From Microbacteriaceae bacterium (lineage in GTDB: Bacteria; Actinomycetota; Actinomycetes; Actinomycetales; Microbacteriaceae), in NCBI GenBank assembly GCA_031177985.1, contig JAPSJW010000001.1, forward strand, positions 186,001 to 250,000: 64,000 bases of DNA, given 5' to 3'. The notes beneath the pieces are model-generated. The model was not told the origin of the DNA. It was given only the letters and a program-made list of their open reading frames with translations, and searched no databases. The position numbers and the translations under genes are program-made. Of this stretch, positions 8,223 through 15,508 are shown piece after piece (the stretch's first letter is position 1; every line of letters begins with the position of its first letter).

Positions 8223-9200
8223 ATGCGCCGACTCCTGCTCGTGTGGGGAGCGGCCTTCCTTCTGTTCTTCGGCTCGTTCGCCGGGGTCGTCACCGCCCTG
8301 AACGTGATGGTCTACAGCGCGAGCGGCTTCGTCGGCGCGTACCTCGACGCCCTCGCCCGGGAGGATGCAGACAGCGCTCTCGCGTTCTCGGGCGTGCAGC
8401 AGGGTCTCGGTCCCGATCCCGCCGATGACCTGCTGTCGGACGCCGCCCTGCGTGGCCTCGACGACATCCGTCTCGTGTCGGACTCCGTCGAGGACGACGG
8501 CTCGCACCTGGTGCTCTTCGAGTACACGCTCGAGGGCCAGGTGCATGAGTCGGAGTTCCACGTCGAGCGGTTCGGCACCAGGCTCGGGTTCTTCTCGGCG
8601 TGGCGGTTCGTGGAGAGCCCTCTGTCGACGGTGTCGCTCGCGGTGCTACACGACACCCGCTTCACCGTGAACGGGGTCGACCTCGACACCGGGGTCGCAC
8701 CCAGCGAGGCCTCCCCATACCTCGTGCTCACCCCCGGACTGTACGAGTTCTCACACGAGACCGCGCTGCTCTACGCCGACCCCGTGTCGGTGGCGGTCAC
8801 CCAGCCCTCCGGTCGGGTGGACGCGCAGCTCGACGTGCGCCCGAACGGCATGTTCGTGAGCAAGGTGCAGCAGAAGGTGGAGCAGCACCTGCAGGACGGC
8901 TGTGCGAGCCAGCGCGTGCTGCAGCCCACCGGATGCCCCTTCGGCGAGTTCGTGCAGAACCGCGTGATCTCGGAGCCGGTGTGGACGATCTCCGCGTTCC
9001 CCCGGGTGACCCTCGAACCCGGCGAGGATCCCGGGACGTGGCGGGTGCCGCTGACCGGGGCGAGGGCCCACCTCACGGTCGAAGTGCAGTCGCTGTTCGA
9101 CGGCACCGTGTCGACCCTCGACACCGACGTGCCCTTCGGGGTGCAGTACGTCGTGACGGTGCTGCCCGACGCGGACGTCGTGGTCACTCCGGCCTACTGA
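8223..9200 (+). CDS. Membrane-anchored extracytoplasmic protein of unknown function
   Basis: 325-aa protein with one N-terminal membrane anchor (about residues 5-27, rich in Leu/Phe/Val) followed by a long extracytoplasmic part dominated by beta-type sequence. Two cysteines in DGCASQRVLQPTGCPFGEF probably form a disulfide. A central segment around TVNGVDLDTGVAPSEASPYL and the later VTLEPGEDPGTWRV have an immunoglobulin-like or bacterial-surface beta flavour, but I recognise no named family. The upstream TAGGAT at 8211-8216 suits leaderless initiation at this ATG, so I prefer it over the GTG at 8217. Confidence 0.7.
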   Translation: MRRLLLVWGAAFLLFFGSFAGVVTALNVMVYSASGFVGAYLDALAREDADSALAFSGVQQGLGPDPADDLLSDAALRGLDDIRLVSDSVEDDGSHLVLFEYTLEGQVHESEFHVERFGTRLGFFSAWRFVESPLSTVSLAVLHDTRFTVNGVDLDTGVAPSEASPYLVLTPGLYEFSHETALLYADPVSVAVTQPSGRVDAQLDVRPNGMFVSKVQQKVEQHLQDGCASQRVLQPTGCPFGEFVQNRVISEPVWTISAFPRVTLEPGEDPGTWRVPLTGARAHLTVEVQSLFDGTVSTLDTDVPFGVQYVVTVLPDADVVVTPAY

Positions 9201-9201
9201 G

Positions 9202-11178
9202 TCAGCGCGGCGAGCGGTCGAGCACCTCGGCGCGGGCGGCGAGCATCTCGTTGTACTCCGTCAGGTCGGCGTCGCCGTCGCGATCGGCCTTGCGGTCGAG
9301 GCGCTTGCTCTCCTTGGTGTCGCTCCTGGCCCATCCGATGGCCACCGCGATCGCGAGGGCGAGGGTCGGGATCTCGCCGACGCTCCAGGTGATCGCGCCG
9401 CCGCGCTGCTGGTCGGCGAGCGCGTCGACCGGCGGATCCCAGCCCATCGCTCCGTACCAGTCGGCGAGCAGCAGCGACTCCCCGGTGACGAGCGCGAGTC
9501 CGAAGAACGCGTGCAGCGCCATCGTGGCGAACAGCACGACGAGACGGATGGGGTAGGCCGGTCGCCCCGGGGACGGATCGACCCCGATGAGCGACTGCAC
9601 GAAGAGGTAGCCGGTGGCGACGAAGTGGATGATCATCCACTGGTGACCGACGTGGTCGGTCGTCGCCCAGTCGAGCAGCGGCGTGTAGTAGAAGATCCAG
9701 AGCGACCCGACGAAGAGCGACGCAGCGACGATCGGGTGGCCGAGCACCGCGAAGTACCGGGAGTGCACGACGAGGAGCAGCCACTCGCGCGGTCCGCGGC
9801 TGCCGTCGGTGCGCCGCGCGATCGTGCGGAGCGCGAGCGTGATGGGTGCGCCAGGCACGAGCAGCACGGGCACGACCATGCCGAGGATCATGTGCTCGAG
9901 CATGTGCGCCGAGAAGAGGTACTTCTCGTACACGTTGACCCCGCCGCTCGTCGCGTAGAACAGCGTCAGGATGCCGGCCGCCCAGGAGAGCGTGCGCAGC
10001 ACCGGCCAGCGGTCGCCTCGGCGGTGCAGGCGCCACACGGCGGCAAGGTAGAAGAAGAGCGCGAAACCGCAGACGAGCGTCCAGAGCAGGTCGATATCCC
10101 ACGACCAGAGGTACCGCTCGAGGGTCGGCTCGGGAGGCAGCGCGCGTCCCGTCAGGAGTTCGGCGGGGGTCGGGTCGGCCTGCTCGGACGCCGACACCTC
10201 CTCCTGCGGCGGCGCGGTGCGGGCGAGAGCGGCGGCGACACCCGAAGCGATGCCCATGAAGGCGAGTTCGGCGGTCACGAGCCACCAGAAGAGGCCCGGC
10301 TTCCCTGCGATGCGACGGATGACGAACTGACGGTGCAGCGCCCCGAACCCGCCGAGCGCGAGCAGCGCGAGCACCTTGACGATCACGAGGATGCCGTAGT
10401 CGGTGGGCAGGGCGTCCGGCGTGCCGAGGCGGATGGCCGCGCTCGCGTAGCCCGAGACGGCGACGACGATGAAGGCGATGAGGGCGAAGCTCGAGTAGCG
10501 GGCGACGATGAGCGGGATGCGGTCGCGGTCGATCGTGCCGCGCAGCAGCGCGAGGGTCACGAGGCCGCCCAGCCAGATCGCGGCGAAGACCGTGTGGAGC
10601 CAGATCGCGGTGACGGCCGCGTCGTGGCTCTCGGTGCCGCCGGCGTGACCCTGCTGCGAGATCGGGATCATAGCGAGCACGGCGAAGGCGGCGAGGATCA
10701 GCACCGCGAGCTGGTTGCGCACCGCGAAGCAGAGCACGGTGAGTGCCGCACCCGCGAGGACGGTCGCGAGCAGCGCGCGGCCGAACTCCTGCTGGCTGAG
10801 GAAGGCGGCGAGCACGTCGCCGAAGGACGCGTCGAAGGTGAGCTGCTGACCGGACACGGAGAGGAAGGTGAGGAAGCCGTAGGCGCCCGCCGACACCGTC
10901 CACACGGCAGCCCCCGCGGCGGCGATGTCGAGCGCGGCGCCGTACTCCTTCTTCTCCTTCGCGAACGCGAACCCCGCGAGCACGAGCGCGCCGATCGTCG
11001 TCGCCATGCCGAGGTTCAGCAGCAGCTTCGACAGGGGGATGCCGAACCGCACCGTCGCGCCCGGGTCGAGCAGGCGCGGCGCGTCCGCACCGCCGCCGAA
11101 GGCGAGCCCGGCGAGCGTCGCGAGAAGAGCGACGAGCACGAGCGCGCCAGGTCCGGCGACGCGGACATATCGGTTCAC
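9202..11178 (-). CDS. CopD-CtaG fusion: copper transport/cytochrome c oxidase assembly membrane protein
   Basis: 658-aa polytopic membrane protein. The N-terminal half (about residues 60-330) has the CopD-type helices including HAGGTESHDAAVTAIWLHTVFAAIWLGG with conserved histidines. The C-terminal half (about 370-620) is CtaG-like, with YEKYLFSAHMLEHMILGMVVPVLLVPGAPIT and histidine-containing helices. Such fusions are annotated in many actinobacteria as copper uptake and cytochrome oxidase assembly factors. GTG at 11178 is chosen because TACCCT ends 6 nt before it; a longer frame reaches 11232. The charged tail is cytoplasmic. No oxidase genes are in this window. Confidence 0.87.
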   Translation of the reverse strand: MNRYVRVAGPGALVLVALLATLAGLAFGGGADAPRLLDPGATVRFGIPLSKLLLNLGMATTIGALVLAGFAFAKEKKEYGAALDIAAAGAAVWTVSAGAYGFLTFLSVSGQQLTFDASFGDVLAAFLSQQEFGRALLATVLAGAALTVLCFAVRNQLAVLILAAFAVLAMIPISQQGHAGGTESHDAAVTAIWLHTVFAAIWLGGLVTLALLRGTIDRDRIPLIVARYSSFALIAFIVVAVSGYASAAIRLGTPDALPTDYGILVIVKVLALLALGGFGALHRQFVIRRIAGKPGLFWWLVTAELAFMGIASGVAAALARTAPPQEEVSASEQADPTPAELLTGRALPPEPTLERYLWSWDIDLLWTLVCGFALFFYLAAVWRLHRRGDRWPVLRTLSWAAGILTLFYATSGGVNVYEKYLFSAHMLEHMILGMVVPVLLVPGAPITLALRTIARRTDGSRGPREWLLLVVHSRYFAVLGHPIVAASLFVGSLWIFYYTPLLDWATTDHVGHQWMIIHFVATGYLFVQSLIGVDPSPGRPAYPIRLVVLFATMALHAFFGLALVTGESLLLADWYGAMGWDPPVDALADQQRGGAITWSVGEIPTLALAIAVAIGWARSDTKESKRLDRKADRDGDADLTEYNEMLAARAEVLDRSPR

Positions 11179-11184
11179 CACATC

Positions 11185-11190
11185 AGGGTA
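11185..11190 (-). promoter_or_regulatory. Leaderless -10 element of the CopD-CtaG gene
   Basis: TACCCT on the minus strand ends 6 nt before the GTG at 11178; the -35 region is poor. Confidence 0.45.
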
Positions 11191-11228
11191 TTCGGAGCGG
11201 CTGGGATGAGCAGGGTGGTGGACACCCG

Positions 11229-11756
11229 TCATCCGCGCGAGCTGTTGGCCGTTCGGCCGCGCACGATGCCGATGAAGGTCTGGATGCGGTCGTCCTCGGC
11301 CTCCCGCAACCAGACCAGCGAGATGCCACTGTCCGGGGCATCCGTCACAGGGCGAGCGACCACATCCTTGCGCGAGACGGCCCGAGCGATCGACTGAGGG
11401 AGGATCGCGAGCCCCACTCCCGCTGCGACGAGCTCGACCGACGCCGGCTCGGGGGCGAGCAGGGTCTCCCCCGCGAGGTCGTCGAGCGCGAGCTCGTCGA
11501 ACGCCGCGACCGGGTGGTCCCGCGGGGCGACGACCACGGGGCGTTCGCGGTAGAGCGGGATGGCGTGACGGTCGTCATCCGCCTCGACGTCGCGCAGCAG
11601 CGCCATCTGCGCGGTGCCGTCTGCCAGCGCGGCGAGCGCCTCATCCTGCTCCGCCAGCGCGAGCTCGAGCGGCGACCGCGGCATCCGCTCGCGCCAGAGC
11701 CGCTCCCACTTGCCCGGGGTGACCCCGAGCACGAACCGCACGACGAAGGGGGCCAT
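11229..11756 (-). CDS. Stand-alone LysR substrate-binding domain protein
   Basis: 175-aa protein consisting only of a LysR-type effector-binding (periplasmic-binding-like) domain: FVLGVTPGKWERLW at the start, a hinge region VVVAPRDHPVA and the ligand-cleft strand ELVAAGVGLAILPQSIAR. There is no N-terminal winged helix, and the sequence upstream of the ATG is promoter, not a lost HTH. TAGCGT ends 6 nt before the ATG at 11756, which supports this as the genuine start. It may be an effector sensor working with a separate DNA-binding partner, possibly the DUF5997 product encoded at 12392-12769. Confidence 0.8.
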   Translation of the reverse strand: MAPFVVRFVLGVTPGKWERLWRERMPRSPLELALAEQDEALAALADGTAQMALLRDVEADDDRHAIPLYRERPVVVAPRDHPVAAFDELALDDLAGETLLAPEPASVELVAAGVGLAILPQSIARAVSRKDVVARPVTDAPDSGISLVWLREAEDDRIQTFIGIVRGRTANSSRG

Positions 11757-11762
11757 GCCTCG

Positions 11763-11768
11763 ACGCTA
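11763..11768 (-). promoter_or_regulatory. Leaderless -10 element of the LysR-like gene
   Basis: TAGCGT on the minus strand is followed by 6 nt and then the ATG at 11756. Confidence 0.5.
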
Positions 11769-11795
11769 GCCGCTCCTGCTGGTTGAGTAGAGGCG

Positions 11796-12395
11796 ATGAC
11801 CGACCAGCTGGCCTGGCCCTATCCCTACGAGCACCTGGCGCCGATCTTCACCGACCGGCTGACCCTGCGACTCTTCGAGCCGGGGGACGTCGACGCGGTG
11901 CACGGGTATCAGTCCCGGGAGGACGTGGCGCGCTACGAGCTGTACGAGCCGCGCGAGCGGGACGTCGTCGCCGAGAAGGTCGCCCAGTACGCCAAGAGCA
12001 CCCGGATCGCGAGGGAGGGCGACTTCCTGCAGCTCGCCGTGGTGCGCACCGAGGACGACGTGCTGGTCGGCGACCTCTACTTCAAGCTCAAGTCGGTCGT
12101 GAACCACACCGGCGAGATCGGCTGGACCCTCCACCCCGACCATCAGGGCCACGGCTACGCGACCGAAGCGGCGCGGGCGATGCTCGGGGTGGCCTTCGGC
12201 CTGCTCCGACTGCATCGGGTGATCGCGGAACTCGACCCGCGCAACGAGGCGAGCATCCGTCTGTGCCGGCGGCTCGGTATGCGCGAGGAGGCGCACTTCG
12301 TCAAGGACCTCTGGTTCAAAGGGGCTTGGGGCGACACCGGCATCTACGCGATCCTGGCCGAGGAGTTCGAGGGCGGCGTTAGGGTGAACGGATGA
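11796..12395 (+). CDS. GNAT N-acetyltransferase, RimJ/RimL-like
   Basis: 199-aa acetyltransferase of the GNAT superfamily. TDRLTLRLFEPGDVDAV opens the fold, GEIGWTLHPDHQGHGYATEAARAML carries the acetyl-CoA binding motif A (Q/R-x-x-G-x-G/A type), and LDPRNEASIRLCRRLGM is the motif B typical of RimJ/RimL members. The acceptor (protein N-terminus or small molecule) is unknown. The start has GAGG close upstream. The stop overlaps the next start ATGA at 12392, so the gene is coupled to the DUF5997 gene. Confidence 0.85.
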   Translation: MTDQLAWPYPYEHLAPIFTDRLTLRLFEPGDVDAVHGYQSREDVARYELYEPRERDVVAEKVAQYAKSTRIAREGDFLQLAVVRTEDDVLVGDLYFKLKSVVNHTGEIGWTLHPDHQGHGYATEAARAMLGVAFGLLRLHRVIAELDPRNEASIRLCRRLGMREEAHFVKDLWFKGAWGDTGIYAILAEEFEGGVRVNG

Positions 12396-12769
12396 CCGAC
12401 CCCGAGCCCCGCGAGGACCGCCGCCAGCAGCCGAAGCCTCGGAAGGCGCAGTACCTGTCGCCGCAGACCGCCGCGAAGAAGCTCGGCATCTACCTTCCGG
12501 CGGCGCCCGAAGACTTCCAGACCACCCCGATCACCCGCGAAGACCTCGACGCGCTTCAGGCCTCTCCGCCCGAGTGGTTGCAGGTGCTGCGCAAGGAGGG
12601 CCCTCATCCGCGCTCGGAGGTGGCCCGCCGACTGGGCGTCACGAACTCCGGGCTCGCGCGCGCCGGAGTGCCCGACGTGCTGACGACGGAGGAGATCCGT
12701 CGTCTGAACGACGAGCCGACGGAGGCCCTGCTGGCCGAGCGCCGCAAGGTCGCCGCCGCGGGCGAATAG
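12392..12769 (+). CDS. DUF5997 family protein (possible DNA-binding partner)
   Basis: 125-aa basic protein. The block AQYLSPQTAAKKLGIYLPAAPEDFQ and the later HPRSEVARRLGVTNSGLARAGV fit DUF5997 as I recall that family. The second block looks like a helix-turn-helix (about residues 71-90), and the N-terminus is rich in Arg/Lys/Gln. It overlaps the GNAT gene by 4 nt. From memory, DUF5997 genes in other actinobacteria often sit next to LysR effector-domain genes, as here, so a role as the missing DNA-binding half is a hypothesis. Confidence 0.7.
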   Translation: MTDPEPREDRRQQPKPRKAQYLSPQTAAKKLGIYLPAAPEDFQTTPITREDLDALQASPPEWLQVLRKEGPHPRSEVARRLGVTNSGLARAGVPDVLTTEEIRRLNDEPTEALLAERRKVAAAGE

Positions 12770-12873
12770 TCCCGCGCGCTCGCGCCGCCTCCCGTCGACT
12801 TGCAGCGAAACGGGGCGATCGGGGCGATCCCGTTGCCGTTCGCTGCACGTCGACGACCCGGCCCCGGAAACGC

Positions 12874-12905
12874 AAAAGGACGGGGCCCCTTCCGGGATCC
12901 CGCCC
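12874..12905 (-). terminator. Intrinsic terminator of the HU gene
   Basis: Read on the minus strand, GGGCGGG pairs with CCCGTCC around an inner CCC-GGAA-GGG hairpin, followed by TTTT at 12877-12874. It lies 20 nt after the stop codon of the HU gene. Confidence 0.75.
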
Positions 12906-12925
12906 TCAAGCGTTGCGAAGCCGTA

Positions 12926-13213
12926 CTACTTGACGGCTGCCTTCAGCTTGCTGCCGGCGCTGATCTTCACGCCGTTGCTCGCCGCGATCTCGATGCTCTC
13001 ACCCGTCTGCGGGTTGCGGCCGGTGCGAGCGGCACGCGCGGTGCGCTCGACAGCGAGCCAACCCGGGATCGAGACCTTGGTGCCCTCGCTCAGGCTCTTG
13101 GAGAGCGTCGAGAACAGAGCGTCGAGGACGCCGTTGACGGCGGCCTGGCTCTGGCCGGACTCAGCGGCGACAGCAGCGACGAGCTCGGTACGGTTCAGTG
13201 ACTTGTCAGCCAT
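12926..13213 (-). CDS. hup: HU family DNA-binding protein
   Basis: 95-aa nucleoid protein. LNRTELVAAVAAESGQSQAAVNGVLDAL forms the N-terminal helices, and GRNPQTGESIEIAA is the conserved beta-arm that inserts into the minor groove (RNPxTG motif). The C-terminal lysine tail is short, unlike mycobacterial HupB. ATG at 13213 follows the strong site GAGGAGG. A clear intrinsic terminator lies downstream, so the gene is monocistronic. Confidence 0.95.
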   Translation of the reverse strand: MADKSLNRTELVAAVAAESGQSQAAVNGVLDALFSTLSKSLSEGTKVSIPGWLAVERTARAARTGRNPQTGESIEIAASNGVKISAGSKLKAAVK

Positions 13214-13285
13214 GGATGTCCTCCTCGGACTTCGTGCGTTGAGGTGCTCCACCCAGCATGTCAGGCCAGTGGAACCGACAGGAAT

Positions 13286-13591
13286 CTACCAGCTTGACTT
13301 GGTGATACCGGGCAACTCTCCGCGGTGTGCCATCTCACGGAAGCGCACACGGGAGATGCCGAACTCGCGGAGGTGGCCGCGGGGACGGCCGTCGATCGCG
13401 TCACGGTTGCGGAGGCGGACCGGCGACGCGTTGCGCGGCAGCTTCTGCAGGCCGAGACGAGCGGCCTCGCGGGCCTCGTCGGTGGCGTTCGGGTCGACGA
13501 GCGTCTTCTTCAGCTCGGCGCGCTGAGCGGCGTAGCGCTCGACGATGACCTTGCGCTGGTCGTTACGGGCGATCTTGCTCTTCTTGGCCAT
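13286..13591 (-). CDS. rpsN: 30S ribosomal protein S14, cysteine-free form
   Basis: 101-aa uS14 with the usual C-terminus [42 protein letters not shown] (shown here only in part: [17 protein letters not shown]). It lacks the CxxC zinc ribbon pairs of the short zinc-binding form. It is the third gene of rpmB-rpmG-rpsN, starting 2 nt after rpmG. In several actinobacteria this cysteine-free set is induced by zinc shortage through Zur; the zinc uptake operon is close by, but no Zur box is seen upstream of this operon. Confidence 0.93.
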   Translation of the reverse strand: MAKKSKIARNDQRKVIVERYAAQRAELKKTLVDPNATDEAREAARLGLQKLPRNASPVRLRNRDAIDGRPRGHLREFGISRVRFREMAHRGELPGITKSSW

Positions 13592-13593
13592 GT

Positions 13594-13761
13594 CTAGCGC
13601 TCCTCACGGAACTCGACGTGCTTGCGCACGATGGGGTCGTACTTCTTGAGCACGAGACGGTCGGGGTCGTTGCGGCGGTTCTTGCGGGTCACGTAGGTGT
13701 ACCCGGTGCCGGCGGTCGAGCGGAGCTTGATGATCGGGCGGATGTCCTGCTGCTTGGCCAT
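13594..13761 (-). CDS. rpmG: 50S ribosomal protein L33, cysteine-free form
   Basis: 55-aa bL33 starting [13 protein letters not shown], with the core [18 protein letters not shown] and ending [10 protein letters not shown]. The CxxC pairs of the zinc-binding form are missing. Its ATG shares one base with the rpmB stop codon (TAATG) and its stop is 2 nt before rpsN, so the three are one operon. It is shorter than 60 codons and easy to miss. Confidence 0.93.
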   Translation of the reverse strand: MAKQQDIRPIIKLRSTAGTGYTYVTRKNRRNDPDRLVLKKYDPIVRKHVEFREER

Positions 13762-13997
13762 TAGATCTTCACCCCACGAGCGAGAATGTCCTTGACGACG
13801 GACTCGATGCCGCGGGCGTCGATGACCTTGATGCCCTTTGCGGACACGTTGAGCGTCACGTTACGGCGCAGCGAGGGGACGTAGTACGTCTTCTTCTGCA
13901 CGTTCGGGTCGAAGCGGCGCTTGGTGCGCCGGTGCGAGTGCGAGATGGTGTGTCCGAAACCGGGGACGGCTCCGGTCACCTGGCAGACGGCTGCCAT
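13761..13997 (-). CDS. rpmB: 50S ribosomal protein L28, cysteine-free (non-zinc) form
   Basis: 78-aa bL28 beginning [20 protein letters not shown], with [13 protein letters not shown] and the C-terminal [15 protein letters not shown] block. It has a single cysteine and so cannot form the four-cysteine zinc site of the C-plus paralogue. It heads the rpmB-rpmG-rpsN operon; the ribosome site is GGAGGAACC just before the ATG. An 18-bp perfect palindrome lies 23 nt upstream of the start. Confidence 0.93.
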   Translation of the reverse strand: MAAVCQVTGAVPGFGHTISHSHRRTKRRFDPNVQKKTYYVPSLRRNVTLNVSAKGIKVIDARGIESVVKDILARGVKI

Positions 13998-14019
13998 GGT
14001 TCCTCCGTAGTTGTCTACC

Positions 14020-14037
14020 GTAGGGCGATCGCCCTAC
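14020..14037. promoter_or_regulatory. 18-bp perfect palindrome upstream of rpmB
   Basis: GTAGGGCGATCGCCCTAC is fully self-complementary and lies immediately upstream of possible -10 sequences (TACGGT or TAGACA on the minus strand) for the rpmB operon. Its position suits an operator. It is not the A/T-rich Zur box seen before znuA. Confidence 0.5.
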
Positions 14038-14202
14038 CCAAGGTCACTTGTCGGCACGCGATGGCCACCGGTTCCGAAGAGGTGGTGGTTGCGTACAAGG
14101 GAAGAGCGCGGTGCGCTCAACCGGGCAAGTCTACGCGGATGCTCGGCGGATGCGCAAACGTCGGTGCAACGGGCGCGCAGGCTTGCTGTGACCCGACGCC
14201 GG

Positions 14203-14340
14203 CTAGCGGCGTCGGCGCTGGCGTCGCGGCGAAGGCACGTCGGTGCCTTCGCTTTCAGCTTCAGCGAAACCGCCGCCTAGCGGCGACGGGACTGGCGTCG
14301 CGGCGAAGGCACGTCGGTGCCTTCGCTCCTAGCTCCAGCG
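14203..14340. repeat. Two tandem 64-bp repeat units (period 74) with internal hairpins
   Basis: Units 14203-14266 and 14277-14340 align without gaps and share a 36-bp identical core (14219-14254 and 14291-14326). Each contains the hairpin GCGAAGGCAC-gtcg-GTGCCTTCGC. The second unit encodes the C-terminal residues and stop of the pentapeptide gene on the minus strand; the first looks like a duplicated copy of that 3' end in the intergenic region. The hairpins may work as terminators. The rest of the gap between 13998 and 14276 shows no gene. Confidence 0.75.
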
Positions 14341-15122
14341 TCCCAATGCGGAGGCCGCTGCAGGGTGAGGGGCACCCTCGTGCGGCCGTCGCCGTTCATC
14401 GCATTGAGCTGCATCTGGGTGAGGAACAGCGCCTCGGCGAGGTCTGCGCCGCGCACGTCCGCGTCGCGGGTGTCGGCCCCGAGCAGGTCGGTGCGGGTCA
14501 GCTTCGCTTCCCGCAGATCGGTCGCGAGCATCGAGCCGTTGCGCAGCGAGACGTCGGAGAGGTCGGCGCGCCGCATCCGTCTGCCCGCGAGGTCGCTCTC
14601 GGCACGGGTCGAGGCTCGCACCGTCGCCGAGGCCCGCCCCAGCAGCTCGCCGACGCGGCCGCGCCAGAGCGTCACGTCCGTCGCCCGCAGCGACGCGGCG
14701 GAGCCTGCGGCCAGCTCGGCGATCTCGTCGTGCAGGGTCGCGGCCTCCGCACTCAGGGCGGGAACCGCATCCGTCACATCGCGCAGGTACCAGAGCAGCT
14801 CGTGCAGCTGCCGCACGGTCGGGAACACCTCGAACATCTCGGCGGCGAGCGCCGGGTCCTCGTGCCAGGAGCGCCCCTCGAAGGTGTGCTGGGTCACCTT
14901 CTGGCCGGCGCCGAAGCAGTCGTAGACCGTGCAACCCTTCCAACCCTCCTCGCGCAGGCGGGCGTGGATGCCGCAGCTGTAGTCCTGCTGGAGGTTGTGG
15001 CACGGCTGGCCGGCCGGCTTGTTCCGGGGGAAGTCGTTCGACTTCACGAGCGAGAGCGCGACGCAGCAGAGGCCGACGCACGAGGAGCAGTCGGCGCGCA
15101 GATCCGCGCGAGTGTCGGTCAC
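14277..15122 (-). CDS. Cysteine-cluster (YkgJ-like) protein fused to pentapeptide repeats
   Basis: 281-aa protein. The N-terminus has eight cysteines at residues 12, 15, 19, 20, 41, 50, 64 and 69 in the order CxxCxxxCC ... C ... CGIH ... C ... C, very like the zinc/iron-chelating YkgJ (UPF0153) cluster. Residues about 185-245 are pentapeptide repeats (A-D-L-x-x: RADLSDVSL, TDLREAKL, ADVRGADLAEAL), which form a beta-helix. GTG at 15122 overlaps the zur stop by 4 nt, so it is the last gene of the zinc operon. Role unknown; a metal-handling function under Zur is the natural inference. The extreme C-terminus lies in a tandem repeat. Confidence 0.8.
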   Translation of the reverse strand: MTDTRADLRADCSSCVGLCCVALSLVKSNDFPRNKPAGQPCHNLQQDYSCGIHARLREEGWKGCTVYDCFGAGQKVTQHTFEGRSWHEDPALAAEMFEVFPTVRQLHELLWYLRDVTDAVPALSAEAATLHDEIAELAAGSAASLRATDVTLWRGRVGELLGRASATVRASTRAESDLAGRRMRRADLSDVSLRNGSMLATDLREAKLTRTDLLGADTRDADVRGADLAEALFLTQMQLNAMNGDGRTRVPLTLQRPPHWDAGARSEGTDVPSPRRQSRRR

Positions 15123-15508
15123 GCCCGCTTCGCCGAGCATTCCGCGCAATAGCCGAACACGTCGACCACGTGGCTCGCCTCGGTGAAGCCGTGCTCGGCG
15201 GCGACGTCCTTCGCCCAGGACTCCACGGCATCCGCCTCGATCTCGACCGCGAGGCCGCAGTTGCGGCAGATGAGGTGGTGGTGGTGCGTGCCGGGAGTGC
15301 AGGCGCGGTAGAGCGCCTCGCCCTCCTGCTGCAGGGAGTCGGCCTCGCCCTCGGTGGCGAGGTCGGACAGCGCCCGGTACACGGTGGCCAGGCCGATCGG
15401 CGAGCCCTGTTCGCGCAGGCTCGAGTGCAGCGCCTGTGCGCTCACGAAGCCCTCGGAGCCGCCGAGCGCTTCGCGCACAGCCTCCCGCTGCCAGGTGTTC
15501 CTCTTCAT
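15119..15508 (-). CDS. zur: Fur family zinc-responsive repressor (Zur)
   Basis: 129-aa Fur-type regulator. The winged helix holds GSPIGLATVYRALSDL as recognition region. THHHHLICRNC and GYCAEC supply the regulatory histidines and the structural CxxC pairs. It sits inside the zinc transporter operon, overlapping the permease stop by 4 nt (ATGA) and the pentapeptide gene start by 4 nt. This context and the Zur box before znuA make Zur the best identity rather than Fur or PerR. It probably represses its own operon. Confidence 0.9.
   Translation of the reverse strand: MKRNTWQREAVREALGGSEGFVSAQALHSSLREQGSPIGLATVYRALSDLATEGEADSLQQEGEALYRACTPGTHHHHLICRNCGLAVEIEADAVESWAKDVAAEHGFTEASHVVDVFGYCAECSAKRA

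Noticed and set aside
9511-11397. 628-codon open frame opposite the CopD-CtaG gene
   Set aside because: Composition is Arg/Glu/Gly-rich without any domain, and the opposite strand encodes a clear membrane protein.
14020-14037. Calling the rpmB palindrome a Zur box
   Set aside because: It lacks the TGA(T/A)AAT-type core seen before znuA; only its position is suggestive.
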